NCBI GenBank assembly: GCA_947095535.1
Contig: OX352773.1
Coordinates: forward strand, 4,030,001 to 4,094,000
Direction of reading: 5' to 3'
DNA: 64,000 bases
DNA from: Poecilobothrus nobilitatus
Taxonomy: Eukaryota; Arthropoda; Insecta; Diptera; Dolichopodidae
Position numbers and translations under genes: made by a program
In this document: in pieces, positions 12,257 through 24,369 of the stretch
Numbering within the stretch: position 1 is the stretch's first letter
How the letters are laid out: every line of letters starts with the position of its first letter
The notes under the pieces: generated by a model
Seen by the model: only the letters and a program-made list of their open reading frames with translations
What the model was told of the DNA's origin: nothing
Database searches by the model: none

Positions 12257-14518
12257 TATTTTATTCCCATTTTATTTGAAATAAAGCCAATATCTGATGT
12301 ATTAATTTTTATTGTTACGAAAAGGGGGTTAAAAACGAGAACAATATTATTTTTCCAAATAGATGCAAATAGATTTATCTTTTATTATTTGTCTACAAAG
12401 AACAGATGTTCAAAAATATTTTGGATCGTGCTTCCTTATAACATATTTACGTAAGATAACATTACAGGTATACAAGAATTTCTAACTTTAGTTTTTAAAA
12501 GAAAAATTCACAAAATAAAATAAAAACTGAGTACGGGCATTTCTGAAATGTTCACTTATGATTTCTAAAAAGGTAAAGTTTTCAAAGTTTAGACATCTGC
12601 TTCTTAAATTCTGATATTATTGGCATCAGTCAAAATTACGTACTTTTTTTCTTTCGTAATTATTCAAGATTTTAAAATAAAAAAAAAATAAATTAATATT
12701 ATAAATAGTTAAATTTACTAAACCCTAGTAGGAGTGAATAAATTAAACCCTAGTTAATTTCAATAAATAAAATAAATATGGTTTATAAAAAATAAATAGA
12801 ATTTATCTTATAAATATTTAAAAATATTTAAGAATTTTATTAATTATATAGCTTTAGCTCCTATTTTCTTTCTAAGTTCTGCAATGAGACTAAAAAATTA
12901 AGTTTAAAAAAATAAAAACAGTTTATAAAACCTAGATAAATGTTGTTTTTTTTCAACGTTTGTTCTGCATCGCTTTGTAATATTATTTTTGTAATTATTT
13001 CTTCTATTCTAATCGAGCTTCTGTTGTTGTAACATTCCCATTAGTATACCATCTATTTTGAATAGTAACATTTTTTTACTTACCTGCATATTTTAAATTG
13101 CAGTTCTAAAGATAAAATTAATAAAATTGAAAGGAAAATATCTTAACCAAAAAATTTATTTTTCACTTTCCTGTCTGGGTATATTCTAACCAATTTTTTT
13201 CCCTTACAACTATACTAAATTATAATTACCAACATAGGTTTTTGTCCTTTATTTGATTTTAAAAGAAATTTCAAAATATTGATTGGTTAAATTGCAATCG
13301 AATTTAATTAGATTCACCTATTCATACATTAATTATATCCAAAAAAAAACAAGTGCATTCAATTTTTCTACTTCCGGTCGATCTGATTTCAATTAAAATT
13401 AGATTCTTTTTTTAATAATTTATGTTTTTGTTGCATAACAATATATTGTATTTCAATTCATGCATTAAAAAGTATTTTCTTTAAGATTCAGTTCCCATTC
13501 AAAAATTTTTTTTTTCTTCTAATAATTATATCGAAATTAAAAAAAAAGTGGGAAGATCTTGTCGCAGATGGTCATCTATTTTTTAAATATTTTATACATT
13601 GGAAAGATCCTTATGAAAAAGAAAAAAATAAACAGCCATAAATACTAAAGTATAATGTTATCAATTTTGCATCCTTAAAAATCCCTTCCAACCACAACAA
13701 AATTATCAAAAATACAACAAAAAGTCAAGAAAAATTAAATATAAAAAAAATCCTGCAATATTTGATTTGACTATTTGGAATTCTACAAAAAAAAAAACGA
13801 AATATGTATAATAAAAATATTTATTCCCGAATATTATAGGATATTTTTTCTATCAGTTTATGTCATAAGCTAAATTATTCCTTCAAAGAAATCAGCAATT
13901 CGATTATGTTTAACTCATTAGGCTAGGATGACGTCATAAAATTAATTCAAATTACGTTTTTTACTCTTTTGATAACAGTGGCAATAATTTTGAATATTTT
14001 AAAACATTTAAAAGTGAGTACGTATAATCTTACCATGTCCTTATGAAAAGGCTACCAAAATCTTATTATAACTAACTTTCTTCATTATATCAGTCAAATT
14101 TTGTTTCCGATATTATAAACCATAAAGAAATTAATAATCAAATCTAAATCTAAACTTTAATGGACTCAAAATGAAAATATGAAAATAAAAAATTAAAGAT
14201 CAATACAAAAACTATCTTAGTTTGACCCTTCCGCAGTCAAATCCTAGATTTAAAGAAGAAAAAACTTCAATTTTTTTCACAATTTAAATAAAAAGAAAAA
14301 TATAAGAAAATAAACATACAAACATGAAAATAAAAAATACAATAAAAACGGAACTACTTCCTCACTCGTCTTTTTAAGCGTTGTAAATTATATACGGTGG
14401 TAAAATGAATGAGAAAGAGAGAAAGAAAAAGAAACAAAATATATCAGAAATGAAAAATATATCAGAAAAAAAAATAAAATAAATGGAATCAAAAGAAAAT
14501 CGACACCACAGGAAAAAA

Positions 14519-14527
14519 ATTCTCACG
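14519..14527 (-). promoter_or_regulatory. Su(H)-like site upstream of dpn
   Basis: Reads CGTGAGAAT on the minus strand, about 4 kb upstream of the dpn ATG. Confidence 0.3.
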
Positions 14528-15694
14528 ATTATTTGGTTTTTTTTTTTCTTTTCCTTTTCTTTTCTTATTTTAATTCTTTTTTTTTAATATTTGTTGTTTT
14601 TGTACACTACTCATTTTCGAGGATAAAATTCCATTTGAAAACTACGGGTTAAAAATTAAAAAAAGGAATTTAAAATTTTGTTTTATTTAAAATTAAAATC
14701 ACCTTCAAGAATATTTCTTGATTTTTCATTTAAAAGTATAGGCTGGGTTAGAAACTGAACAATTACTTAATGTTTTTTAGGAAAATCTTGATTAGATTGA
14801 CAATTTGTATAGGTAGAAAATTAACAATTTTGGAATTAAAAATCAAAAATTGTGTTAAATGGAAAATTGAGAACAAAATTAATTGTAAAAGATTTTTATA
14901 AATGGATTATGATCGCAAATAATAGTTTTTTTTAATTAGGGATCAGGGGATTGAACTATTTCTTAAATTTTTTTTCTATAACTTAAAAACGCACACAGCT
15001 AGAAAGTCACTTGGATCCACTTTAGTAAGGATAAAAGAATAGCTATTATTAAAAATAAGTACCGTTATGTAGGCGATTTTTGCAATAATGGAATAAAGGA
15101 AGGACTATTTGACCCCCTTAATGACATAAACGCTCATGTTTAGTGATATCCAAGCATGTTTGTAAAAAAGTTTGAATTTAATCTGACCTAAAGAAAAGTA
15201 TAGCCCATCTTTTTTATCATAAATGTTAAAACACAATTCCTGCAATATTATACTGAAACACAGTAAAATTTTTTTTTTCTATTTTACCCCACTTATAATT
15301 AAGGCTTAATTGCCTAATTTGTAAGGATCATATATTCAAAATTGTTTTAATATTACTTTGAAATAAGAATTGGAGACTTTTTTGATCAGATTGATTATTT
15401 TTATTAAAATATCAGTTCGCATACCAACCTATTAAAAAGCATTTCAAAGAAAGGTTGGAAAATAATTTAAAAGTGAACGCAAAAAAAAAAAAAACCTAAA
15501 ACATGAAAAACAAAATTCACATAAAGATAATCGTCATTTTTACAAATGCATACTATTCTATAACCATACAATATATTTTCATATTATACATTCCTATATA
15601 TATATGAACCAATCTCATTTAAAAAGCATAAATATAGGTAATTCCCCTTATCCATCATCCTTCAGATCTTATTAATAAAAAAAAAAAAAAAATG

Positions 15695-15703
15695 TGTGAG
15701 AAC
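15695..15703 (+). promoter_or_regulatory. Su(H)-like site upstream of dpn
   Basis: TGTGAGAAC about 5.2 kb upstream of dpn; a second site in the opposite orientation lies 494 bp further on. Confidence 0.3.
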
Positions 15704-15858
15704 TTTAAACAAAATTCTACAAAAATTACTGGCAAATAATTAAAATATACTAAATAAAAAAATTTAATGAATTTCTTAAAGGACTCTTCTTAATTTAATA
15801 ATGTAGCAGTGTATAAACTTTATTAAAACGTCATAATATCAACTAAATACAGGACATA

Positions 15859-15864
<6 letters not shown>

Positions 15865-15901
<37 letters not shown>
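15865..15901. repeat. (TA)n microsatellite
   Basis: An uninterrupted run of about 18 TA units. Confidence 0.95.
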
Positions 15902-15906
<5 letters not shown>

Positions 15907-16188
15907 ATTCACGTACAAAAACAACAACAATAATAATAATATTAAAAATTATTTAGGAAGGAACGAAAAATAAAATTCCCATGCATATTCTACTCTCTAT
16001 ACAAATATTACAATAATAGCAATAATAAATATGTATATTATTATGTATATCCTTAAAGATCATGATCACCCTTTGCAGAATTTTGTTTTTTGTTTTATTT
16101 TATTACTGAATAGGGGTTAAAAAAATTCTTTCGTCCTTTGTCGTCACAAAAATTTAAAACAACAGGATAGGAAACACTTTAAAGAAAT

Positions 16189-16197
16189 GTTCTCACA
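16189..16197 (-). promoter_or_regulatory. Su(H)-like site upstream of dpn
   Basis: Reads TGTGAGAAC on the minus strand, the same 9-mer as at 15695 in inverted orientation. Confidence 0.3.
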
Positions 16198-16557
16198 GCA
16201 TGGGAATTTTTTGTTTTTTTTTTTTTTTTAGTTTTGATAAAGAAAATTTCGATACATTTTGAAACATTATCACAAATGTCCTTCCAAATAAATAACAAAT
16301 ATAATAAAAATTGCATTTTTTTACATATAGCATAGAAAAAATTATCTGATATAAAATAGCGATATGATAGTACATTTCAAATGGAGTGAATGTTCTTCTC
16401 CCCCTACTAAAATTCAATAATTTACAGGTCCCATTAAAATTTTAATGTTTAAGAAACAAAGAGTGATAATATTACTTAGTTTGATGGGAAATAACTTATG
16501 TTAATTTTATTTTAAAAAATTATAAATTTAATGTGAATTTTTTTCGTCAATTTTTCA

Positions 16558-16620
16558 ATCGAAGGGTCTTGGGTTCAAACCCCGGTCAGGTCATATAAAT
16601 AAAAAATATGTAGTAATTTC
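16558..16620 (+). mobile_element. Truncated tRNA-derived SINE (B box only)
   Basis: GGTTCAAACCC at about 16571-16581 is a near-perfect RNA polymerase III B box in a T-arm-like context (GGGTTCAAACCCC). No A box or tRNA 5' half is recognisable upstream, so this is not an intact tRNA gene. An AT-rich, AAT-repeat-bearing tract follows. A SINE fragment is the best reading; chance cannot be excluded. Confidence 0.4.
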
Positions 16621-16675
16621 ATAACGTAATAATATATATCGTATAATTAATAGTAATAATTAATAATAATAACAA

Positions 16676-16885
16676 TAATAATAATAATAGCTGCTACAGT
16701 GGCGTTATATTGGTTATATTATGCAGTAAGGTGTTATATACTACTGCATGTTGTAATCCACTGATGGCCCTGACTCTGTAGTAATATAATAATAATATTT
16801 ATAAGAATACTAATACCAATAATAATAGCTGCTAGAGTGACAGTGGAGGTTGCCACTGGATATACTACTGCATGTTGTAACTGTT
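16676..16885. repeat. Partial duplication around AATAATAGCTGCTA
   Basis: Two blocks, starting near 16676 and 16820, share an AAT-repeat tract, AGCTGCTA(C/G)AGTG and, further on, ATACTACTGCATGTTGTAA. They look like a diverged tandem duplication inside one element. An ORF at 16850-17227 crosses the second block; it has no recognisable domain and is not called. Confidence 0.55.
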
Positions 16886-19133
16886 ATTACGGTTATAGTC
16901 ACTGTTAGCAAAATAGTAATAATAATAGGCGACTTCATTGTTTCCTTACAGTCCCACCCCCAATTCAATGTTTCTGTATCCATTTTCTATCCTTTCTTAT
17001 CCTTATTCCCTAGCCAATATACTGCGTTCGCAGATAAGAGTTTCATCCCATTATTTTGGCTAAAGGGGAATGTGAGTTTAGTCAGTGAGAATCACTACCA
17101 AGGGAAAATTTTTAGAGTCTTTGGAAGATTCCCACCTCCCTTAGGAAAACAAAAAATTGAATCTCAATCAGAATCAGAACAGAATTTAATAAATTTTAAT
17201 ATTTATATGCCGATTTTATTTATTTAAAGCATTCTCTTGTGTTTGAGTTTTGGAGATCCTGTAAACCCTACTAGATACGTAGCGATAATTATGAGCTACT
17301 GCCCGATGGAAACCCGGAATATATACTCTTTATAACAAATAGTCTCGATGCTGCTGATCACTTTATCTCCCAATAAGGCCGGACTTAGCCAGGATTATAC
17401 TGAAAAAAGGCTAAGTATTTTATTTCATTCTTAAGATATTTAGAGGTTTAAAATCATTCAAAATGAACTTAAAAATCAAAGTTATCAAAGTTAGATCAGG
17501 AAACGTCCTTATTTATTATCATCTTTTTAAATGATGATATATTAATTTTTTAGTTAGGTAATACTTTAGTTAAGCAATTAATCCTTTATACATTTTGGAA
17601 CTTTATAATATATTTTGATATTTTCAGATAATTTTGCTTTACTAAAATCCTCTTAATTATTCTTATTGATTTTTTTTAAACCAATATATTTTCAATCATA
17701 TTTTTTAAAAGTACAGTTTACTCAAAGATGAACTTTATAAATTTTGAATTTATTCAGAAATCTTAAATAAATAATAAATTGACAAAAAAGTCATCATAAA
17801 TAAATAAAAAACATATTATTTAAAATTAAAATAAAAAAAAGAAAAGGGATCTTCTCATAAAAATAACCTGTGCCTTTAAATGCTATCTTTACATTTATTT
17901 TTTTTTTTTTTGTATTTTTTTATTAAAAATTATGCAATTAATAAATTTCAAAGTCTTCTTTTTTTACTTTAATCAAAAATTGCACCCTTTCTTTTTGTAG
18001 TCCTATAGAGAAAAATATACGTCCATTAATTACAAAGACAACATTTTATTTTTTAACCAAATCGAATTGAATTCAACCCCTTTGCAAGATATGAATTCAA
18101 CTTAAGGATTGAATTCAATCAAGAAATATAAATTTTTAAAAAGACGCATTTAAAACTAGAAAATCAGACATGCGTAACTCACTCGATTCCTAAAACGAAG
18201 TGTAATCAGCATAAGATATTTTTGCTTATGATCATCATAACAGTTCTATTTTATAAAATACACGGTTCAGGTTTTTTATTACGCTCTTTTCTTGTTTCAT
18301 TTTTTTTATTATAAGCTTTGCATTTTATTCCTTAATAATTTTAATTTTAAATTTTGCTATTTTCAGTTTTATTTTCTTGTTTTTTTTTTTATAAATAGTT
18401 ATTTAGATACTCGTTTACGTTCTTATTCGAGGGAAATTTTGAATTGTGCTTCATTATCCTTTTTATAATGTATATTTTTTCTAAATTGTAAGATTTTATT
18501 CTTTCTTTATAATATTTTTTATAAATATAAGTTTTAGCCCTTTAAAAAATTTTTTTTCAATTTTTACAGGGTGTATCAATCGTAAAAATATAATAAATAT
18601 TTTCAATATACAGCTGTACTTTAGATTAGAGTAGAACTGAAATAAGATTCTAAAAATACAGTATCATCTTAGAATAATGTACAGAAGCGAGGTGTAATTT
18701 TCTTTTTTGAATTTAGTTTTTCTTAAAAATTTTTCTAAATATTGTTATTTTTATGAGTAAGGTTCAATGAGAGCAGCGTGTTTTTTCAGAGTTGCAAATT
18801 TATTTCAAATAAATGAGTTTTTCGCCGATTATATCTTATTAGAGCTGAATTATGTCCTTTGAGAGGCACCGCGAAGTTAACCAGAATATATATATGTGTA
18901 TGTGCAAAATTCTCAATTAGGAAGGGATTTTATAGTTACTTACAAAATTAGGACGTCAAAAATTAAGTCTAAAAATAAAAGAAGACAAAATTATTTTAAT
19001 AAATATTGAATTTTTCATTCAATTGGAGCTCCCCAAATAAATAAAACCAAGATTTTTAAGACGAAGGCATTAAAAAAAACTAAATTTGGGAACACCAAGA
19101 TTTGGAAAAATAAGATTTAAAAACAAAAACAAG

Positions 19134-19331
19134 TTGGAGCATCGTTGGTCTAGTGAGTAAGAGCGTATAAAATACGCTATAAACACCGAGGAAGTGTGGG
19201 TTCGAATCACATTGTCGTCGTAACAATAATTTCCCTTTACGACATTACATTACAGTCACGCTTGAAAAGGAAATGCTGTATAATTTCCTTATCACAATGA
19301 TGTAACTGGAAATAAACGAAAAAAAAAAAAA
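19134..19331 (+). mobile_element. tRNA-derived SINE
   Basis: An A-box-like TGGTCTAGTGAGTAAGAGCG at 19146-19165 and a B box GGTTCGAATCA at 19199-19209 sit at tRNA-like spacing. A unique body of about 110 bp follows and ends in an A-rich tail at 19319-19331. The tRNA half does not fold cleanly as a functional tRNA, and the body-plus-tail layout is that of a SINE. I could not define a target-site duplication because both flanks are A-rich. Confidence 0.65.
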
Positions 19332-20037
19332 CAAAATCGGAGATAACCCAAAATATACATTAAGTAAATAAAAATTAAATGAAAATTTGTGTAGATCATA
19401 TAATTTAAAAGTCCTTTAGTCTTCAAAATATATTTATGTACCACACTGTACTTTTCGTTCCTAATTATGAATCATACTTAATATTCCTTTATGCCTTAAC
19501 TTTAGCAAACTCGTGTGACCAGGTGTGCTTATTTCGTGCGTCTTCTTTCAAATTTAATTTTTTTTTATTTTCCTAAAATCAGTCTACTGATGATTCTTAT
19601 GACATAGCTGTTTTCTTTTCAGATTTTCTTTAAATTTGAAGAAAACGAAAAAACAAAAGCAAAAAATTAAAATAAGGGAAAAGATTTTCCTCACCCTTCT
19701 TTTAAAATTTTTAGTAAACAGGGCATCTGTTCAGGTCAGTATGCGAGTATTAAAAATTGTGTGTTTTGTAGAACACAAAAATCTTAGGTTTAAAACATCA
19801 ATTTTATTGCAACGAAACAATATATTTCCCTATAAAATTTTGATAATAAATTGATGAAATGATCCTTTTACGTATAAATTTAAATCATATGTATGCGTGA
19901 CGTGTCCTTTGTTTAAATATAAGTTATAATACAAAATAATTAGGTTTTTCTTATATATTTGTTACCTTTCAAATACTCTTTTTTATTTTCCTTAAATTAA
20001 AAAAAAAAAAAGGGGGAAAATTATTTTATTTTAATTC

Positions 20038-20046
20038 TGTGAGAAA
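20038..20046 (+). promoter_or_regulatory. Su(H)-like site upstream of dpn
   Basis: TGTGAGAAA, with a CACCTG E-box 30 bp away at 20077-20082. Confidence 0.3.
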
Positions 20047-20597
20047 AATTTAAAAAAAAATAATTTTGTTTTAAAACACCTGGCTTATTTTATCGAGTAG
20101 CTTTTAAAACAAAATTTAAATTAGTTTTCACTTAAGCTTAGGAATAAAATAACTTTACACAATCAAGTATTTGTTTATTAATATCAAAATATTTACAATT
20201 AATGTTCAATAATTGCATCTGGAACACTTTTCTTTCATAGAAATTTAAATATCTTGTGACATTGCAATAAAAATTTATTTTTCAGCTAATTATATCCTCT
20301 TTATTAAAAGGATTTTATCATGTATAGGACTTTAGTACACAAAACACAGGCATGATGCGCCAAATGTATGGTTTTGTATGATATGTCGAGGTCCTTATAT
20401 ACAAATTTTTAACAAGTGTCAACTTGCGTTTTAAAGGCTTACAATTTTATGTAAACTTGAGTTTCCTTAATATTTTAAGATTATTAAAGCTTCGCTAGAT
20501 TTGTCTATTGTAAATATTAATCTAGACAGGAATGTAAATATTAATCTAAACTGTTTTGCAATTTGAAACCTTATTATTTTTTTTTTTTTTTTTACGA

Positions 20598-20900
20598 GGG
20601 ACAGTGGAAAATATCAAAAGTCACTCAAAGGAACTGCATGAGGTTCCTCTGAGTAGTGTTAGACTTTAACCAACCAAAACCACCCCCTTTAAAACCAAAC
20701 TATAGGATGGGTCCTTTAATACATAATAATATAATGTACAGCTTGATTTTGGGGAAAAGGATGAGAGAAGGATTACTTGAAAAATTTGATATAGGATAAT
20801 TGAAATTATGGAGGATGAAGGGAAAAATTTGGATAGTTATTTTGAAAAAGGATATTAGTGTTCTTCTTGAATTTCGATATATCGTACACAAATGAATTAC
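20598..20900. repeat. Direct repeat copy 1 (about 300 bp)
   Basis: Shares ACTCAAAGGAACTGCAT, AGGTTCCTCTG(A/G)GTAGTGTT, AACCAACCAAAACCACCCCC, GGGGAAAAGGATGAG and GAAGGGAAAAATTT, in the same order and orientation, with 21505-21810. Higher GC than its surroundings. The minus-strand ORF inside (20700-20891) is not preserved as a recognisable protein, so a non-coding interspersed repeat is more likely. Confidence 0.8.
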
Positions 20901-21151
20901 AAATGAATTATGGACGTATTAAAACGTTCGGTTTGGTATTTGAAGTATTTCTTTAATTGTTAAAGTTGCAATTAATAGAAATTAGTGGGACCTTAAACTA
21001 TTTTAAACCTTAATAGACCAAAATTAGGTTCGAAAAGCCATAGTGCCTTTTTAATTTTAATCGCCCCTGCTATTTCCAACAATATTCTTAAAATTTTGCT
21101 AAAATTATTAACACTGTCATATCTTGCAAACAATGAATTCTGAATAATGTA

Positions 21152-22287
21152 AAGGTGCGTTTATATTAGAGTTGCGATAGGTGATAAGTCGATCAACGCT
21201 AGAATAGTGTAGAAAATTAAATACATATTTATAATTTAAGTGTTTACATTAGAGCATCGTTTTGATTATCAATCGAAAGATAGGATAAGAGCATCTAGAA
21301 AGTTTTATTTAAAATTTTTGTATGTGCATGTGCATGTGCTCGCTACCAACAATTACACTCCTAAGATTTTATTCCATATTTTACGTTTTTATTAAATTTA
21401 AAATATGAGAAAAAATAAAAAAAAATAAAATCAAATTTTTTTTTAAAATAAATTTTTTGTTTTTTTTTTTATTAATTCTTTATCTTAATATATAATCAAT
21501 CTGAATGTTAGCATTTGAGTGACAAAAGTGACTCAAAGGAACTGCATAAGGTTCCTCTGGGTAGTGTTGATTTTTAACCAACCAAAACCACCCCCTTTAA
21601 AATCAAACTTTAGGATGAGTCTTTTAATAATTATAGTGATATAAGGTACAGTTTGGTTTTGGGGAAAAGGATGAGGGAAGGATTACTTGGGATATTGGGT
21701 TTAGGATAATTAGGATTATGGAGGAAGAAGGGAAAAATTTTTAGAGTTATTTTGAAGAAGTATGTTAATGTTCTTCTTAAATTTCGTTATATAATACACA
21801 TGTGAATTAATATATGGTTCCATAACCGCGACGTACGTATAACAAATGAATTTCTGAATGCTGTGTTACGCCATCTTGGGTGCTCGACAGTGTGAAATTA
21901 AATGTCCTTTTGTAAAATTTATGTACCTTGGCAATTGAACCAGATTTTCTACAGTGTTTTCTCAGTTTTTGATAAAATATTATCAAAGGTTTTTACTTTC
22001 AATGTCATATATTCAGCTATTTTAATTAGTTGTTGTCTTAAACCTTCATAAAGATGATGAAATGTTGTATAGCACTTAGAAATAAAAATATTTCCTCATC
22101 TTCGGTATTACAAAATTTTTTGCGATTATTAAATAACTTTTTAATTTAAAATTTACTATTTTTTAATTGAAAATTATTAATTTCTAATATAACACGACTA
22201 TTTTTCTCGATACACTAACTTATTATAGCTTTAATATAAACAGAACATATGAGCATATAGCATGGAGCTGTAATATAGACGTACCTT
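21152..22287. mobile_element. Non-autonomous element with diverged terminal inverted repeats
   Basis: The left end reads AAGGTGCGTTTATATTAGAG from 21152; the right end, on the minus strand from 22287, reads AAGGTACGTCTATATTACAG (17 of 20 identical). A second, inner unit is also mirrored: GTTTACATTAGAGC near 21241 and, inverted, GTTTATATTAAAGC near 22230. No transposase is visible. Direct repeat copy 2 lies inside, so it is either part of this element or nested in it. I could not assign a superfamily or target duplication. Confidence 0.5.
21505..21810. repeat. Direct repeat copy 2 (about 300 bp)
   Basis: Second copy of the 20598-20900 repeat, same orientation, about 900 bp downstream. Divergence is spread through the unit, so the duplication is not recent. 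It lies within the inverted-repeat-bounded segment 21152-22287, while copy 1 lies outside. Confidence 0.8.
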
Positions 22288-23982
22288 AAGAATAAATATA
22301 CTTACGACTTCTCAGAGATATTCAATCCAATTTATTATTATTAAAGACAGAGATTAGAAAACAATAAGAAAAAAAAACACACTAAACTCAAATAACTAAA
22401 AAAACACTATAGGTATAATAGGGAATCCACATTTTATCTTTTATTCACTGCCTATATAAAAAAAAAACTTCAAATATTATTTCCGGTGTTAACATTCTCG
22501 TACCTCATCACTAATATATTATATAGGTATTTTTTTTTTAACACTACTATCTACGTATTTATCTAATCATATGAAAAGTAAAAAAAAAAAAAAATAAATT
22601 TTTTTTCAGTCAAACCAATTAAATACCATTCCATCTATTTAGCATAAAATCATCCCTAAACATTTACTATATATAATTCAAAGTTCCTAAACAGTAGGTA
22701 TATACACAGTTTTAACAAACAAAAAAGAAACAACAAACGATGAAAAAATTATAATAAATAAAGAATTTCCCATCATAAACTCAACCATAAACATATTAAT
22801 TCCAACTGATTATTTTTTTATTACCTACATATTTATATAAACTGTTTTAAACATTATCCGACATTTAAATCAACAAAAATTGAATCACTAAACAAGTATT
22901 ATTTGTTTGTTTGTTTCTTAATACAAAAAAAAAAAAAAACAACTACATATAAACAAAATTTAGTTAATAGAATTTGATCGCAAGTAACACTTGTGACATT
23001 ACAATGACTTGTGCTCTCAAACCACCCTACCGAAATACTTCAAAATTTACTGCATAAAAAAATCAACCCAATACCGCCCCAATTGAAGAAATTAAAAAAA
23101 AATTAACCTATAGGGATATCCGATAAAAAAAAAACATACTGCTTGGGTTAAAATTTAACTTTACTTGATTGAACAATGAATGAAAATGCCGCAACTAATA
23201 TTCCTATAATAAACAGAAAACTTTTTTTTTGTAAAAAAGTTTTTGAAATTAATCTACTAAATTCAATATTTTTACAGGTTTCATTTTTTTATATGTATTT
23301 CTCTTTGCCCTATTTTTATTTTACGTTACACCTTGTTAATACGTGATGACCGATGAGTATTAAAATATTGTTGATAAAAATGTAAATTTCTTTATTTTAT
23401 TAGAAATAAAAGTTTTTATAACCCAGTAAAAGATAGAAAAATTTATAAAGCAGCAGTTTAGTGCAGACCCTGTATTGACCTTCCCTATAATGCATAGTTG
23501 TCTGCCACTAATTTTTAAATATTATATTCCTCATTCCTTTTAAAGTAAACGCTTTTCTTCCTTCAAAAAATTAATATTCTATTGATGACATCCAATATTC
23601 GTATATACCATCATTTATTTTTTGTAAATCCACTTTCTATAGATTTAGACTTTGAAAATAACTACAATTTCTATAAAGTCGTCTTATAAATCAAGGCGTT
23701 ACAATTTCAGACAGTTTAAATTTGATTGTGTCAGTTGATTTTTATTTTTAAAAAAAGTGGTAAGAACTGCTGACTTCTTTACACATTAATAAAAATAAAA
23801 ATTGTATTTACATTTATTAAATGATAAATCTGATCAAACTAAATAACAGCACAATTAAATGCATATATAATCCAACTTGGGGAACTTTGTTTATATCCAA
23901 AGAAGAATAAAATGATATGTATATACAGAAAATACTCCTTGAGTGTAACTGACTGATGGAATGATTCTATGGAAATTTAAAG

Positions 23983-23991
23983 TGTGGGAAT
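23983..23991 (+). promoter_or_regulatory. Su(H)-like site, distal
   Basis: TGTGGGAAT, the same 9-mer as the two proximal sites at 11301 and 11431, about 13.5 kb upstream of dpn. A HES C-box CACGCG lies at 24364-24369. Confidence 0.3.
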
Positions 23992-24363
23992 TTTTATTTT
24001 ACCCTATGTTTTATTTCTTTGTGTATTTCGGATCAGATAGAATTGTTATAAAAATAAATAATAATAATAAAAAAATTAAAATGAATTAGATTACTAAACA
24101 ATTCTATCCAAAACAAAAAAAAAGAATATTATAAAAATGATTATGATATAAACGAGATCATTATTAGTGATCATCATCATACACCATAATAATAATAATA
24201 ATGGATTGGAACTTTGAAATATGTGGGAGAATTTCAAAAAGAAATGAAAAAAAATTTTTTGAGTGCACATAAAGTAATTGAAAAATGAAAAAAACAAAAA
24301 GTGAATAAAAGATTCCAACATCCAGCAATCCAGCATACTAAACAATATAATGAATCAGTACAA

Positions 24364-24369
24364 CACGCG
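24364..24369 (+). promoter_or_regulatory. HES/Dpn-type C-box
   Basis: CACGCG, the class C site preferred by Hairy/E(spl)/Deadpan proteins, in very AT-poor local context (ACACGCGTCGG). A second copy lies on the minus strand at 27714-27719. Possible autoregulatory sites; inference only. Confidence 0.25.

Noticed and set aside
16571..16581. Possible tRNA gene at the B-box match
   Set aside because: No A box, anticodon stem or acceptor partner upstream; treated as a SINE fragment.
16850..17227. 125-aa plus ORF
   Set aside because: It starts in a repeated block with AAT repeats and has no recognisable domain; likely inside an interspersed repeat.
17370..17400. AAGGCCGGACTTAGCC as a second hAT-type terminus
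   Set aside because: Resembles the 8607 end but I found no matching second end or target duplication.
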